A stretch of 64,000 nt of DNA from Alteromonas sp. IB21 (GTDB taxonomy: Bacteria; Pseudomonadota; Gammaproteobacteria; Enterobacterales; Alteromonadaceae): assembly GCF_016405965.1 (NCBI RefSeq), contig NZ_JAEFCD010000014.1, forward strand, positions 1 to 64,000, written 5' to 3'. Below the pieces are notes generated by a model that was given only the letters and a program-made list of their open reading frames with translations, did no database searches and had not been told where the DNA came from. This document shows, in pieces, positions 8,942 to 16,784 of this stretch. A program made the translations under genes and the position numbers. How positions within the stretch are numbered: the stretch's first letter is position 1; each line of letters opens with the position of its first letter.

Positions 8942-10456
8942 ATGACACCTATGCTGAAACGGTTTTTCCCCCACCTTATTCTTGTTCTAAGCGGTGCGAG
9001 CTTAACGCTGGCATTTGCTCCCTTTAACATGTGGCTTTTGACTATTCCTGCATTTGCACTTGCTATTCGCCAGGTAATAAAGCTTAAGCACCGCCCATTT
9101 CTTGCTGGTTGGCTATTTGGAGCGGGGTGGTTCGGCGCAGGCATAAGTTGGGTTCACGTAAGCATTGCTGATTTTGGTGGCTTACCACTTGTTGCTTCAA
9201 TTGGTTTAATGGCGCTGCTTTGCGGTTATTTAGCCTTGTACCCTGCCCTTGCCACTAAACTCACCGCAATATATTTTTCGCCCCGGTTATGGCCCATGGC
9301 ACTGCCCTTTTTCTGGGTTACCGCAGAGTGGCTTAGAAGCTGGATGTTAAGCGGGTTTCCATGGCTATCGCTGGGCTATAGCCAGCTAGAAAGTCCATTG
9401 TCTGGCTTTGCACCTATTATCGGGGAAACAGGTATAAGTGCGCTTATCGTTATTAGCGCCACCCTATTTGCATTAATAAACAATAAGCGAACCCTTGCTA
9501 ACGCTACACTCGTTATACTTTGCCTGTTTATAAGCGGCTACATTTTAAAGCAGCACACCTGGGTTACGCCAGAAAAGACCTACTCGGTAGGCATGGCCCA
9601 GGGCAATATTGCGCAAAGCTTACGATGGGTACCTGAGCAAGATGGTCCTACCATGGATACATACTGGAAGCTAACCGAAAGCCTATGGGATAACGACCTT
9701 ATAATTTGGCCCGAAGCTGCCGTACCGAAACTAGAACCATTAGCACAGCCTTATCTTGCTAAAGTTAACGAAAGAGCATTTCAGGAAAACACAGCGCTTA
9801 TCAGTGGCATCGTAAATTATAACTGGGAAACCGACGAGGCTTGGAACAACCTAATTGTATTGGGCAAGCGAACGCCCGATGCCGTCTACCCCGATTACCA
9901 GTATTTTCACAATAACCGCTTTTCAAAGCATCACCTATTACCTGTAGGCGAGTTTGTACCTTTTGAAGACTGGCTGCGCCCCCTCGCCCCCCTATTCGAC
10001 TTGCCTATGTCGTCATTCTCTCGCGGTGATTATCAGCAGGCGAATCTTGAAGCTAATGGCATTCACTTAGCACCCGCTATCTGTTTTGAAATTGCGTTTC
10101 CTCACCAAGTGATGGCAAATGTATATGAAGATACAGACATGATCATTACGGTAAGTAACGATGCGTGGTTTGGACACTCTCATGGCCCGGCGCAGCATTT
10201 ACAAATTGCGCAGATGCGTGCTCTTGAGCTGGGCCGACCGGTTGTAAGAGCGACCAACAATGGTATTACTGCCTTTATCGACCACAAAGGCGAAGTGACA
10301 ACACGCTTGCCGCAATTTATGGCCGGTAATATTTCGGCGCCAGTTGTGGCAACTCGCGGGTTTACACCGTATTACCATCTACAGGAGTTCGGCGTTTGGA
10401 CGCTCGTGATTGTATTGATGGTTTCTGCCTTAGCTCTTAGAAGACGGTATTTCTAA
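8942..10456 (+). CDS. lnt: Apolipoprotein N-acyltransferase (504 aa)
   Basis: Lnt adds the third acyl chain to the N-terminal cysteine of lipoproteins in the inner membrane, the last step of lipoprotein maturation. The N-terminal half has about six hydrophobic segments. The nitrilase-like periplasmic domain carries the catalytic Glu (IIWPEAAVP), Lys (FSKHHLLPVGEFVPFE) and Cys (PAICFEIAF). A last membrane segment lies at about 480-500. Length matches the E. coli protein (512 aa). The start at 8942 is the first ATG and 8951 is an alternative, with no strong ribosome binding site for either. It lies 95 nt after corC in the usual corC-lnt order and serves the lipoproteins in this window (BamE, the peroxidase, the VNGN protein). 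Confidence 0.95.
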   Translation: MTPMLKRFFPHLILVLSGASLTLAFAPFNMWLLTIPAFALAIRQVIKLKHRPFLAGWLFGAGWFGAGISWVHVSIADFGGLPLVASIGLMALLCGYLALYPALATKLTAIYFSPRLWPMALPFFWVTAEWLRSWMLSGFPWLSLGYSQLESPLSGFAPIIGETGISALIVISATLFALINNKRTLANATLVILCLFISGYILKQHTWVTPEKTYSVGMAQGNIAQSLRWVPEQDGPTMDTYWKLTESLWDNDLIIWPEAAVPKLEPLAQPYLAKVNERAFQENTALISGIVNYNWETDEAWNNLIVLGKRTPDAVYPDYQYFHNNRFSKHHLLPVGEFVPFEDWLRPLAPLFDLPMSSFSRGDYQQANLEANGIHLAPAICFEIAFPHQVMANVYEDTDMIITVSNDAWFGHSHGPAQHLQIAQMRALELGRPVVRATNNGITAFIDHKGEVTTRLPQFMAGNISAPVVATRGFTPYYHLQEFGVWTLVIVLMVSALALRRRYF

Positions 10457-10520
10457 CGCTTTAGGGTTAAGTCAATATCAAATCTGAAATTAGAAAAAAA
10501 CGAAAATGATGTTTGTTGCA

Positions 10521-10526
10521 AGGAGG
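10521..10526 (+). promoter_or_regulatory. Ribosome binding site that fixes a TTG start
   Basis: AGGAGG ends five bases before TTG at 10532. The nearer ATG at 10528 runs into a stop after four codons (ATG ATT GAA AGA TAA), so TTG is the only workable start for the downstream gene. Confidence 0.85.
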
Positions 10527-10531
10527 CATGA

Positions 10532-11257
10532 TTGAAAGATAAAGAAAAAATAGCTGTATTTATCGATGCAGATAATGCACCTGCTCATAAAATTGATAAG
10601 GTACTATCTGAATTGGCTCGCTATGGTGTAGTCAATATTAGAAAGGCATATGGAAACTGGAAAAATCAAAGTTTGAAGCCGTGGGAAGATGTTCTTCATG
10701 AATTTGCTATTCAGCCCATTCAGCAGTTTGATCTTACTAGAGGCAAAAATGCAACAGACATGGCACTGGTCATTGATGTCATGGATGCTTTGTATACAAA
10801 AGATATAGACGTAATTTGTCTTGTTTCGTCAGATTGTGACTTTACTCCCCTTGTAACCCGTTCATTGGCCGACGGAAAGTTTGTTATAGGCTTTGGAGAA
10901 AGAAAAGCTCCACTCGCTTTCGTCAATAGCTGCTCTCGCTTTCTTTACCTCGATAAAGAAAACGAAAAAGAACTGCCTATTCTGAAAGCAACAAAGAATA
11001 TAAAGAGTGACACTAAGTTAATGAACTTGCTCAGGCAAGCAGTTGAGGCAGTAGAAGAAAATGATGGCTGGGCAATGTTGGGCCCAATTGGAACGCACAT
11101 ATCAAATCACGCGTCGTTTGATCAACGTAATTATGGCTTTAAAAAGTTGAGTGATTTATTTCAAGCGATTGACCTTTTTGAGATGAAGAAGACTAATGGC
11201 TCTGTTTTATGGGTAAGGGATAAGAAAAGAGCTAGGCTGTTCAACAAAGCAAAGTAA
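10532..11257 (+). CDS. NYN-domain putative ribonuclease with C-terminal LOTUS/OST-HTH domain (241 aa)
   Basis: Residues about 6-145 form a NYN domain (PIN-like nuclease fold) with its acidic residues in place: VFIDADNAPAHK at the start, GKNATDMALVIDVMDAL in the middle, and LVSSDCDFTPLV before IGFGERKAP. Residues about 160-235 match a LOTUS/OST-HTH module (LRQAVEAVEENDGWAMLG through YGFKKLSDLFQAIDLFEM), an RNA-binding winged helix. Related bacterial proteins are predicted metal-dependent RNases, and their substrates are mostly unknown. It starts with TTG behind a strong AGGAGG. It has no operon partner: lnt ends 75 nt upstream and the convergent pta terminator lies downstream. The annotation is by domain recognition and the biological role is not established. 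Confidence 0.85.
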   Translation: MKDKEKIAVFIDADNAPAHKIDKVLSELARYGVVNIRKAYGNWKNQSLKPWEDVLHEFAIQPIQQFDLTRGKNATDMALVIDVMDALYTKDIDVICLVSSDCDFTPLVTRSLADGKFVIGFGERKAPLAFVNSCSRFLYLDKENEKELPILKATKNIKSDTKLMNLLRQAVEAVEENDGWAMLGPIGTHISNHASFDQRNYGFKKLSDLFQAIDLFEMKKTNGSVLWVRDKKRARLFNKAK

Positions 11258-11268
11258 ATAATCCAAAA

Positions 11269-11299
11269 AAAGCTGCGCCTTATAACGAGGAGCAGCTTT
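11269..11299 (-). terminator. Intrinsic terminator of ackA-pta, also usable from the NYN gene
   Basis: The stem AAAGCTGC / GCAGCTTT (11269-11276 and 11292-11299) is followed on the minus strand by a run of seven T. It lies between the convergent NYN gene and pta stops. Confidence 0.85.
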
Positions 11300-11328
11300 A
11301 AATTTGTAACTTAGTTACCGTCTAACTT

Positions 11329-13467
11329 TTAACTACCCGCTGCCTGAATTGCCGTGAGCGCGATGGTAAAGACAATATCGTCTACCAAGGCACCGCGACT
11401 TAAATCGTTAACCGGCTTTCTCATGCCTTGCAGCATTGGGCCAATACACACTAGGTCGAAACTGCGCTGCACAGCCTTATACGTGGTGTTACCGGTATTT
11501 AAATCAGGAAACACGAATACATTTGCTCTACCTGCAACCGGGCTATTTGGCGCTTTGCTCTTACCTACACTTTCAATGGCCGCCGCATCGTATTGAAGCG
11601 GACCATCAATCAGTAAATCTGGGCGAAGACCTTGCGCAATTTTAGTGGCTTCTCGCACTTTCTCCACATCACTGCCCGCACCCGATGACCCAGTACTGTA
11701 GCTGATCATAGCAACCCTTGGTTCTATGCCAAACATTTGCGCCGATTCTGCAGACTGTATAGCAATGTCTGCAAGTTGTTTTGCATCAGGATCAGGGTTA
11801 ATCGCACAATCGCCGTAGACCAAAACTTGATCAGGCAAAAGCATGAAAAATACAGACGACACCAAGGACGCATTTTCAGCCGTTTTTATTAATTGCAAAG
11901 CGGGCCGAATAGTATTAGCCGTGGTGTTAATCGCACCAGAAACCAAACCGTCTACATCGTCTTGCTGAAGCATCATAGTGCCTAACGTCACGTTGTCTTC
12001 TAGAAGCTCTTGGGCAACCACTTCGGTCACACCTTTGTGACCGCGTAACGCGACTAAGCCCTCAACGTAGTCCTTCTTTATAGCCGACGGCGAAAGAATT
12101 TCCACGCCATCACTAAGCACTACACCTTGCTGTTCCGCTACCCGTCTGATTTCGGTTTCGTCGCCTAACAGTACAGGTCTTGCCAACCCTCGCTTTGCGC
12201 AAATAGACGCTGCGACAACGGTTCTCGGTTCATTTCCTTCGGGCAGTACAATGCGCTTGTTAACCTGCCTTGCACGGTTGGTGAGATAAAAGCGAAACGC
12301 CGATGGAGAAAGCTTTTTCTGACGAGATACTTTTTGGGTAAGCGAATTTACCCAACTTGCGTCCAGACTTTCCGCTGTGTGAACCATTACCTTTTCTATT
12401 CGTTGACTGTCATCAACCGGCACTTCTTGGTTAAAAGCGTGTAGCGCTTGCGCTGTTTGCCACGTATTAGAGTTTACCAACATTACGGGCAGGCCCGTTT
12501 CCATGGCTTGGCTGCACAAGGCCATGATATTTTCATCTGGCTGGTAGCCACCCGTCAGCAGCAGCGCGCCTAGCTTTGTACCGTTGAGCGCCGCAAGACA
12601 ACAGGATACAAACACGTCACCGCGATCACCTGACATAACCAATAACGCACCTGGTTTAAGGGTATGGGTCATGTTGTGAATTTCGCGCGCACAAAAGGTT
12701 ACACTGCTTAAACGACGCTCAGAAAGTTCACCTTTATTAAGGAGTGTCGCTTTAAGGTGTTTAGCTACATCAGTCGCACGAGGAGATACTAAATCAGCGC
12801 TCCAATCGATAGTACCAAGTAAACTTAAGCCCTTTCTGAAGATGGGGAGTTCGCGAAGTGCTTGCGTACGCGCTTCGTCATGTTCAGGCGCTTCTATTGC
12901 GCCGATATCGGCACGAAGCCTTCCATGCTCATCAAACGGTGCATTTACTTTATTGAAGATACAACCCACTACCTTCTGCCCTTTATGACCGCCGTAAGTG
13001 TCGACCACGATTTCCAAACGATGATTGATATCAGTGATGGTATCGTTTCCAGGTACAGCGACAAACACAATGTCAGCATCAAGCGCACGGCTTATTTCTA
13101 GATTCAAACGCTCGGCGTAAGGGTGGTGTCGCGTTGTCACTAACCCTTCAATTACGGTTACGGCCTCTTGCTCGCTATTTTCTTCGAAGCGCTCGATGAT
13201 TTCTTCAAGTAATTCATCGGTACTATCATTGCTAATCATACGCTCAACATAGTCGAGCGCAAAGGGCGTGATAGGCGACACGCTAGCGTGATGAGCAATA
13301 ATGGCCGTTGAACGCTCTTCACCGTTATCGCCTCTTCGTGGCTGTGCCACAGGCTTGAAGAAATTTAGCTTTATACCTTGCTCTTCAATTGCTCGAACAA
13401 GGCCCATGCTGACCGTAGTGAGGCCCACACTAGTGCCCACGGGGATCAACATAATTCTGCGAGACAT
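11329..13467 (-). CDS. pta: Phosphate acetyltransferase, long form (712 aa)
   Basis: Pta interconverts acetyl-CoA plus phosphate with acetyl phosphate plus CoA. This is the long gammaproteobacterial form: an N-terminal P-loop-like BioD domain (IMLIPVGTSVGLTTVSMGL), a middle DRTGG domain (about 215-330), and the C-terminal PTA/PTB catalytic domain (about 385-705; RIVLPEGNEPRTV, LVSGAINTTANTIRPAL, SYSTGSSGAG, GPLQYDAA). E. coli Pta is 714 residues. AGGAG precedes the ATG by about six bases. It follows ackA by 44 nt in the same direction, so the two form the acetate overflow and assimilation operon. The N-terminal regions allow allosteric control in the family. Confidence 0.97.
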   Translation of the reverse strand: MSRRIMLIPVGTSVGLTTVSMGLVRAIEEQGIKLNFFKPVAQPRRGDNGEERSTAIIAHHASVSPITPFALDYVERMISNDSTDELLEEIIERFEENSEQEAVTVIEGLVTTRHHPYAERLNLEISRALDADIVFVAVPGNDTITDINHRLEIVVDTYGGHKGQKVVGCIFNKVNAPFDEHGRLRADIGAIEAPEHDEARTQALRELPIFRKGLSLLGTIDWSADLVSPRATDVAKHLKATLLNKGELSERRLSSVTFCAREIHNMTHTLKPGALLVMSGDRGDVFVSCCLAALNGTKLGALLLTGGYQPDENIMALCSQAMETGLPVMLVNSNTWQTAQALHAFNQEVPVDDSQRIEKVMVHTAESLDASWVNSLTQKVSRQKKLSPSAFRFYLTNRARQVNKRIVLPEGNEPRTVVAASICAKRGLARPVLLGDETEIRRVAEQQGVVLSDGVEILSPSAIKKDYVEGLVALRGHKGVTEVVAQELLEDNVTLGTMMLQQDDVDGLVSGAINTTANTIRPALQLIKTAENASLVSSVFFMLLPDQVLVYGDCAINPDPDAKQLADIAIQSAESAQMFGIEPRVAMISYSTGSSGAGSDVEKVREATKIAQGLRPDLLIDGPLQYDAAAIESVGKSKAPNSPVAGRANVFVFPDLNTGNTTYKAVQRSFDLVCIGPMLQGMRKPVNDLSRGALVDDIVFTIALTAIQAAGS

Positions 13468-13511
13468 AGTTACTCCTGGTTTTACTTATTCAATGCGCTA
13501 GCGCATTTAGT

Positions 13512-14693
13512 TTAGGCGAAGGTTGCAGCTTCTGCGGCGATAACCCACTCTTCGTTAGTAGGTACTACGTAAACGGCTGTAGATGCGTTTTCTGTGGATA
13601 TTTTTCCGCCCTGACCAAATCGCGCATTGGTATTTTTTTGCTCATCTAAAGTAATGCCAAAGTGAGCAAAATATCCCATGGTCGTTTCTCTAATAAGCGA
13701 AGAGTTTTCGCCTATACCGCCTGTAAATACAATGGCATCTAATGTTGGTACTGCAACCATATAACCCGCAATATATTTTGCTAAACGATAACAAAAGATT
13801 TCGATCGCTAATTGCGCGCCTTCATGCCCTTCTAACGCTGCATCTTCTAGCGTTCTGCAATCATTGCTTAGCTCTGAAATACCCAACAATCCTGACTGCT
13901 TATTAAGAAGATCGCTGATTTCATCCGCCGTTTTACCCAACTTTTTCTGTAACGTACCTGGCAAACTTGGATCGAGGTCGCCACAGCGAGTCCCCATTAC
14001 TAAGCCTTCAAGTGGGATAAAGCCAAGACTTGTATCTACAGCTTTACCTTTTTCAATAGCCGACACACTACAGCCGTTGCCTAAATGAGCGCTGATGATG
14101 CTGGTGTCTGAAACGGGCTTATCAAGAATTTTCGCCATGCTATCAAGAATAAACTTGTGACTTGTGCCGTGGAAACCATAGCGTCTTATGCCATGCTCGC
14201 GATAAAGCGACATGGGTAAAGCGTAAATATAGGCTTTCTTTGGCAAGGTTTGGAAGAAAGAAGTATCAAACACAACTACGTGCGGTAAATCTGGGTATGC
14301 CGCTTGTGCAGTGACAATACCTTTTAAATTCGCCATATTGTGAAGCGGTGCCATGCTCGCATAATCTTCGATTGCTTCAAGTACGCTGTCATCAACCAGT
14401 GCAGCTTGCTTAAACTTTTCACCGCCATGCACAACCCTGTGCCCAATGGCTATAGGTTGCACGCCTGTGCTAGCGATAACTTTGGCAATCGCATCAAGCG
14501 CTTCGGTATGACCTGCTTTTTCGGGCAGCGCCTGCTTTTCTTTTTTGCCGTTTAGCTTATAAGACAAACTGGCATCGCTGTTGCCTAGTGCTTCGGCAAT
14601 ACCTGACAGCCCAGCTTCGCCAGTTTCAGCGTCAATAATCGCAAACTTAACGGATGAGCTTCCGCAATTTAAAACTATAACTTCTTTCTTCAT
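13512..14693 (-). CDS. ackA: Acetate kinase (393 aa)
   Basis: AckA interconverts acetyl phosphate plus ADP with acetate plus ATP. Family signatures are present: VLNCGSSSVKF at the N-terminus, GHRVVHGGEKF, VFDTSFFQTLP, RRYGFHGTSHKF, HLGNGCSVSAI and VFTGGIGENS. I use the ATG at 14693, giving MKKEVIVLNCG. A frame-extending TTG at 14699 is unlikely. No clear Shine-Dalgarno is visible. It leads the ackA-pta operon. Upstream is a 389-nt gap shared with the divergent small heat-shock gene. Length is normal. Confidence 0.97.
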   Translation of the reverse strand: MKKEVIVLNCGSSSVKFAIIDAETGEAGLSGIAEALGNSDASLSYKLNGKKEKQALPEKAGHTEALDAIAKVIASTGVQPIAIGHRVVHGGEKFKQAALVDDSVLEAIEDYASMAPLHNMANLKGIVTAQAAYPDLPHVVVFDTSFFQTLPKKAYIYALPMSLYREHGIRRYGFHGTSHKFILDSMAKILDKPVSDTSIISAHLGNGCSVSAIEKGKAVDTSLGFIPLEGLVMGTRCGDLDPSLPGTLQKKLGKTADEISDLLNKQSGLLGISELSNDCRTLEDAALEGHEGAQLAIEIFCYRLAKYIAGYMVAVPTLDAIVFTGGIGENSSLIRETTMGYFAHFGITLDEQKNTNARFGQGGKISTENASTAVYVVPTNEEWVIAAEAATFA

Positions 14694-14954
14694 GTTCAAA
14701 TTTTACAAATGTAAGTGGTCAACTTTTATTAGCGCTAACTGTAGCATTTATAAACATTTTAGTTAGTTAAAGTAATGCTAAATGTTTTATAAAAACTTTC
14801 GAAAATTTGTTTTACGTACGCGACTTCCCCTTGATTAAAGCGAAAAACAGGTTTAACGCCGCGCCCTCTCCTAACGAAAAAAGAAAAATAGCCAATAAAT
14901 TCTTTAGCTTAGCCATTGAAAAGAAATTAATTTGAAATTTTTTTAACTGTTTTG
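14694..14954. other. AT-rich spacer between ackA and the heat-shock promoter
   Basis: This is the ackA side of the divergent intergenic region. It must hold the ackA promoter but I cannot place it with confidence. A minus-strand open frame here (14812-15042) overlaps the heat-shock promoter and leader and has no recognisable domain, so I do not treat it as a gene. Confidence 0.4.
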
Positions 14955-14984
14955 CTTGAAAAGTATTTCGGCCATTCCTATATA
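14955..14984 (+). promoter_or_regulatory. Sigma32-type heat-shock promoter for the small heat-shock gene
   Basis: CTTGAAA (14955-14961), a 15-nt spacer and CCTATATA (14977-14984) match the sigma32 pattern (CTTGAAA, then a CCCATnT-like -10 box), with only one weak position in the -10. It predicts a leader of about 90 nt before the ATG at 15083. Confidence 0.75.
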
Positions 14985-15054
14985 TAACTTGTCGGCGCTG
15001 AAAGGTCAGGTCGACAAAACCGCCGCCGCAACGTCGGGGCATTTAAACTTTAAA

Positions 15055-15079
15055 CATATTGCTTAATTTTGAGGATATG
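15055..15079 (+). ncRNA. ROSE-type RNA thermometer hairpin over the ibpA ribosome binding site
   Basis: CATA (15055-15058) pairs with TATG (15076-15079). TTGCT (15059-15063) pairs with AGGA (15072-15075) in the characteristic ROSE manner: U-A, U-G, an unpaired G, C-G, U-A. The loop is eight nucleotides (15064-15071). AGGA is the Shine-Dalgarno sequence, seven bases before the ATG at 15083, so the hairpin hides it at low temperature. ROSE elements are known to control IbpA-type genes. The pairing is read directly from the sequence, and thermal behaviour is inferred. Confidence 0.8.
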
Positions 15080-15082
15080 ACT

Positions 15083-15532
15083 ATGCGTACTATCGATCTA
15101 TCTCCACTTTACCGTTCATTCATTGGTTCTGACCACTTAGCATCACTTATCGATGCAGCATCTCGTGCTGAGAAGCAAAGCACATATCCGCCATACAACA
15201 TTGAATTACTTGGCGATGACAAGTATCGTGTCACTATGGCCATAGCAGGCTTTAGCAAAGACGATGTATCTATTCAGGTTGAAGACAATACATTAACCAT
15301 TACCGGCACGAAAAAAGCTGAAGCGGAAGACAAAGAAAGTAAAGAACGTAAGTTCTTACACAAAGGCATCTCAGAGCGTAACTTTGAGCGTAAATTCCAG
15401 CTAGGCGACCACGTAAAAGTACTGGCAGCCGATATGGAAAACGGCCTACTTCATATCGATATGGAGCGAGTCATTCCTGAAGCCAAGAAGCCTCGTCAAA
15501 TAGAGATTGGTTCTCGATTACTCGAAAACTAA
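15083..15532 (+). CDS. ibpA: IbpA-type small heat-shock protein, Hsp20 family (149 aa)
   Basis: This is an ATP-independent holdase that keeps denatured proteins soluble until DnaK/ClpB refold them. The N-terminus MRTIDLSPLYRSFIG matches IbpA/IbpB. The alpha-crystallin domain spans about residues 35-130 (YNIELLGDDKYRVTMAIAGF, LTITGTKKAE, FERKFQLGDHV, ADMENGLLHIDMERV) and ends with a short tail containing the I-x-I-like IEIG segment. I place the start at ATG 15083, seven bases after AGGA. An upstream in-frame TTG at 15059 lies inside the thermometer hairpin and is not used. Control is by a sigma32-like promoter plus a ROSE element, and it is monocistronic, with a strong terminator downstream. 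Confidence 0.95.
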   Translation: MRTIDLSPLYRSFIGSDHLASLIDAASRAEKQSTYPPYNIELLGDDKYRVTMAIAGFSKDDVSIQVEDNTLTITGTKKAEAEDKESKERKFLHKGISERNFERKFQLGDHVKVLAADMENGLLHIDMERVIPEAKKPRQIEIGSRLLEN

Positions 15533-15565
15533 ATTAATTGTTTCTTGGTTTGTTTCCCAACTTTT

Positions 15566-15592
15566 AGCGGCGCCTTACGGCGCCGTTTTTTT
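15566..15592 (+). terminator. Terminator of the small heat-shock gene
   Basis: CGGCGCC (15568-15574), loop TTAC, GGCGCCG (15579-15585), then seven T. It is a textbook intrinsic terminator starting about 35 nt after the stop. Confidence 0.93.
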
Positions 15593-15688
15593 GTTTTTGA
15601 AATTGATACATTTCGTTATTTGAACATCGATAAGATTGGCCAACTAAGAAGTCAGCATGGGTATTCATGTAATATCGCTTTTAAGAAC

Positions 15689-16081
15689 CTACCGTTCATT
15701 CAACTCGATGACGTATTCTGCTTTACCAGATTCTCCCGACTTAAAGTGACCCGTAATTGATTTCCCAACTAACTCACCGGTAGCCGAGCCGTCTATTGAA
15801 GCGAATTCACTACTCGCAACGCCATTTTCGAACATACCAATATGTTGAAAAGTTACAGTTCCTCTTAAACCATTTATAACACCAATAAAACTTTCAAAGC
15901 CTGTGAATTGTGCAGACGTAGGCGCCTGATAAGACATCAAAAACTCAATGGTTGATTCTCCAACCATGCCACCTGTATACGACTGCTCAATGCTTGCATG
16001 AGATGTTTTTATCCCTTCTGACTTTTCTTTAAGTATTTCTTCATTCCATTTTAAAATGGAAAAGCTTCCCTCGAGGGCCAT
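15689..16081 (-). CDS. DUF3224-family protein (130 aa)
   Basis: A small soluble protein with alternating beta-strand character and no signal peptide or catalytic signature. The sequence pattern (SFSILKWNEEIL, QSYTGGMVGESTIEFLMSY, GFESFIGVINGLRGTVTFQHIGMF, then a Ser/Gly-rich SGESGKAEYVIELNE end) is that of the DUF3224 family, a lipocalin-like barrel of unknown function. It reads alone on the minus strand, 91 nt upstream of the start of the next minus-strand coding block, so it may share that transcript. No function can be assigned from context. Confidence 0.75.
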   Translation of the reverse strand: MALEGSFSILKWNEEILKEKSEGIKTSHASIEQSYTGGMVGESTIEFLMSYQAPTSAQFTGFESFIGVINGLRGTVTFQHIGMFENGVASSEFASIDGSATGELVGKSITGHFKSGESGKAEYVIELNER

Positions 16082-16172
16082 GGCGTTCTCTTAATAATTG
16101 TTAGTAAACCTAAGTCGGTAAACCCTAGCTTGTCAGTCACAATAAAACAGCCGGCAAATTGTAACAGAGTGT

Positions 16173-16712
16173 TTATATAAACCCTTTAAGCATTGCTAAA
16201 CCCACTGCGTTACAAGTGCTCGCATCTTTAATATCACCGCTGATTATTTTTTCTTTTAGTTCAGTAAACGTAATAGGGACAACGCGCAGGTCCTCTTCTT
16301 CTTCGTCGAGCTTCTGTTTACCTTGAGTAAGTCCTTTCGCTACGTATATATGATAACCCTGGTCGCAAAACCCATAGGCTAAGTATTGGAAGCCTACGTA
16401 CTCCATCGAATCTGCGATTAACCCAGTCTCTTCTTTGACTTCTCCCTTTGCAAGTTCCACAGGATCAACATCAGGATTACCCTCCCATGCACCTTGTGGT
16501 AGCTCAAGCTGGCGCTGTTTTATGGTATATCGATACTGCTCTACCATGTAAACCTTATCGCCTTCGATAGGTAAGATGATGGCAAAGTCTGGCTTTTCTA
16601 CTACACCATAAATACCTTCATTACCGCTGCTGCGACGTATTTTGTCTTCTCTTACACGAAGCCATTTGTTTTCGTACACTATTTTTGAATGAAGTGTTTC
16701 AATGTCTGCCAT
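16173..16712 (-). CDS. Nudix hydrolase, ADP-ribose pyrophosphatase-like (179 aa)
   Basis: Nudix enzymes cleave nucleoside diphosphates linked to another group, and this subgroup resembles NudE/NudF types that act on ADP-ribose or related sugar nucleotides. The Nudix helix is GAWEGNPDVDPVELAKGEVKEETG split around residue 90: the metal-binding EVKEE block is intact. The usual Arg before it is Gly, and the spacing from the leading Gly is two residues longer than the consensus. I choose ATG 16712 because AGGA lies five bases upstream. The longer reading from 16736 would need a TTG without such a site. The exact substrate is uncertain and could shift with the altered motif. Confidence 0.85.
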   Translation of the reverse strand: MADIETLHSKIVYENKWLRVREDKIRRSSGNEGIYGVVEKPDFAIILPIEGDKVYMVEQYRYTIKQRQLELPQGAWEGNPDVDPVELAKGEVKEETGLIADSMEYVGFQYLAYGFCDQGYHIYVAKGLTQGKQKLDEEEEDLRVVPITFTELKEKIISGDIKDASTCNAVGLAMLKGFI

Positions 16713-16784
16713 CGCCGTCCTTATCAGTGCATTCAAGTGCTTTAATAACGTTACTCGACAGACATAGTGGGCGATGAAAATTGC

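Noticed and set aside
10528-10542. ATG at 10528 as the start of the NYN gene
   Set aside because: It meets a stop after four codons. TTG 10532 is the frame of the protein.
5301-11257. Defence island or toxin-antitoxin near the NYN gene
   Set aside because: No antitoxin, methylase, helicase or other defence gene is adjacent. The NYN gene is solitary.
14812-15042. 76-codon minus-strand frame upstream of ibpA
   Set aside because: It overlaps the heat-shock promoter and leader and has no domain.
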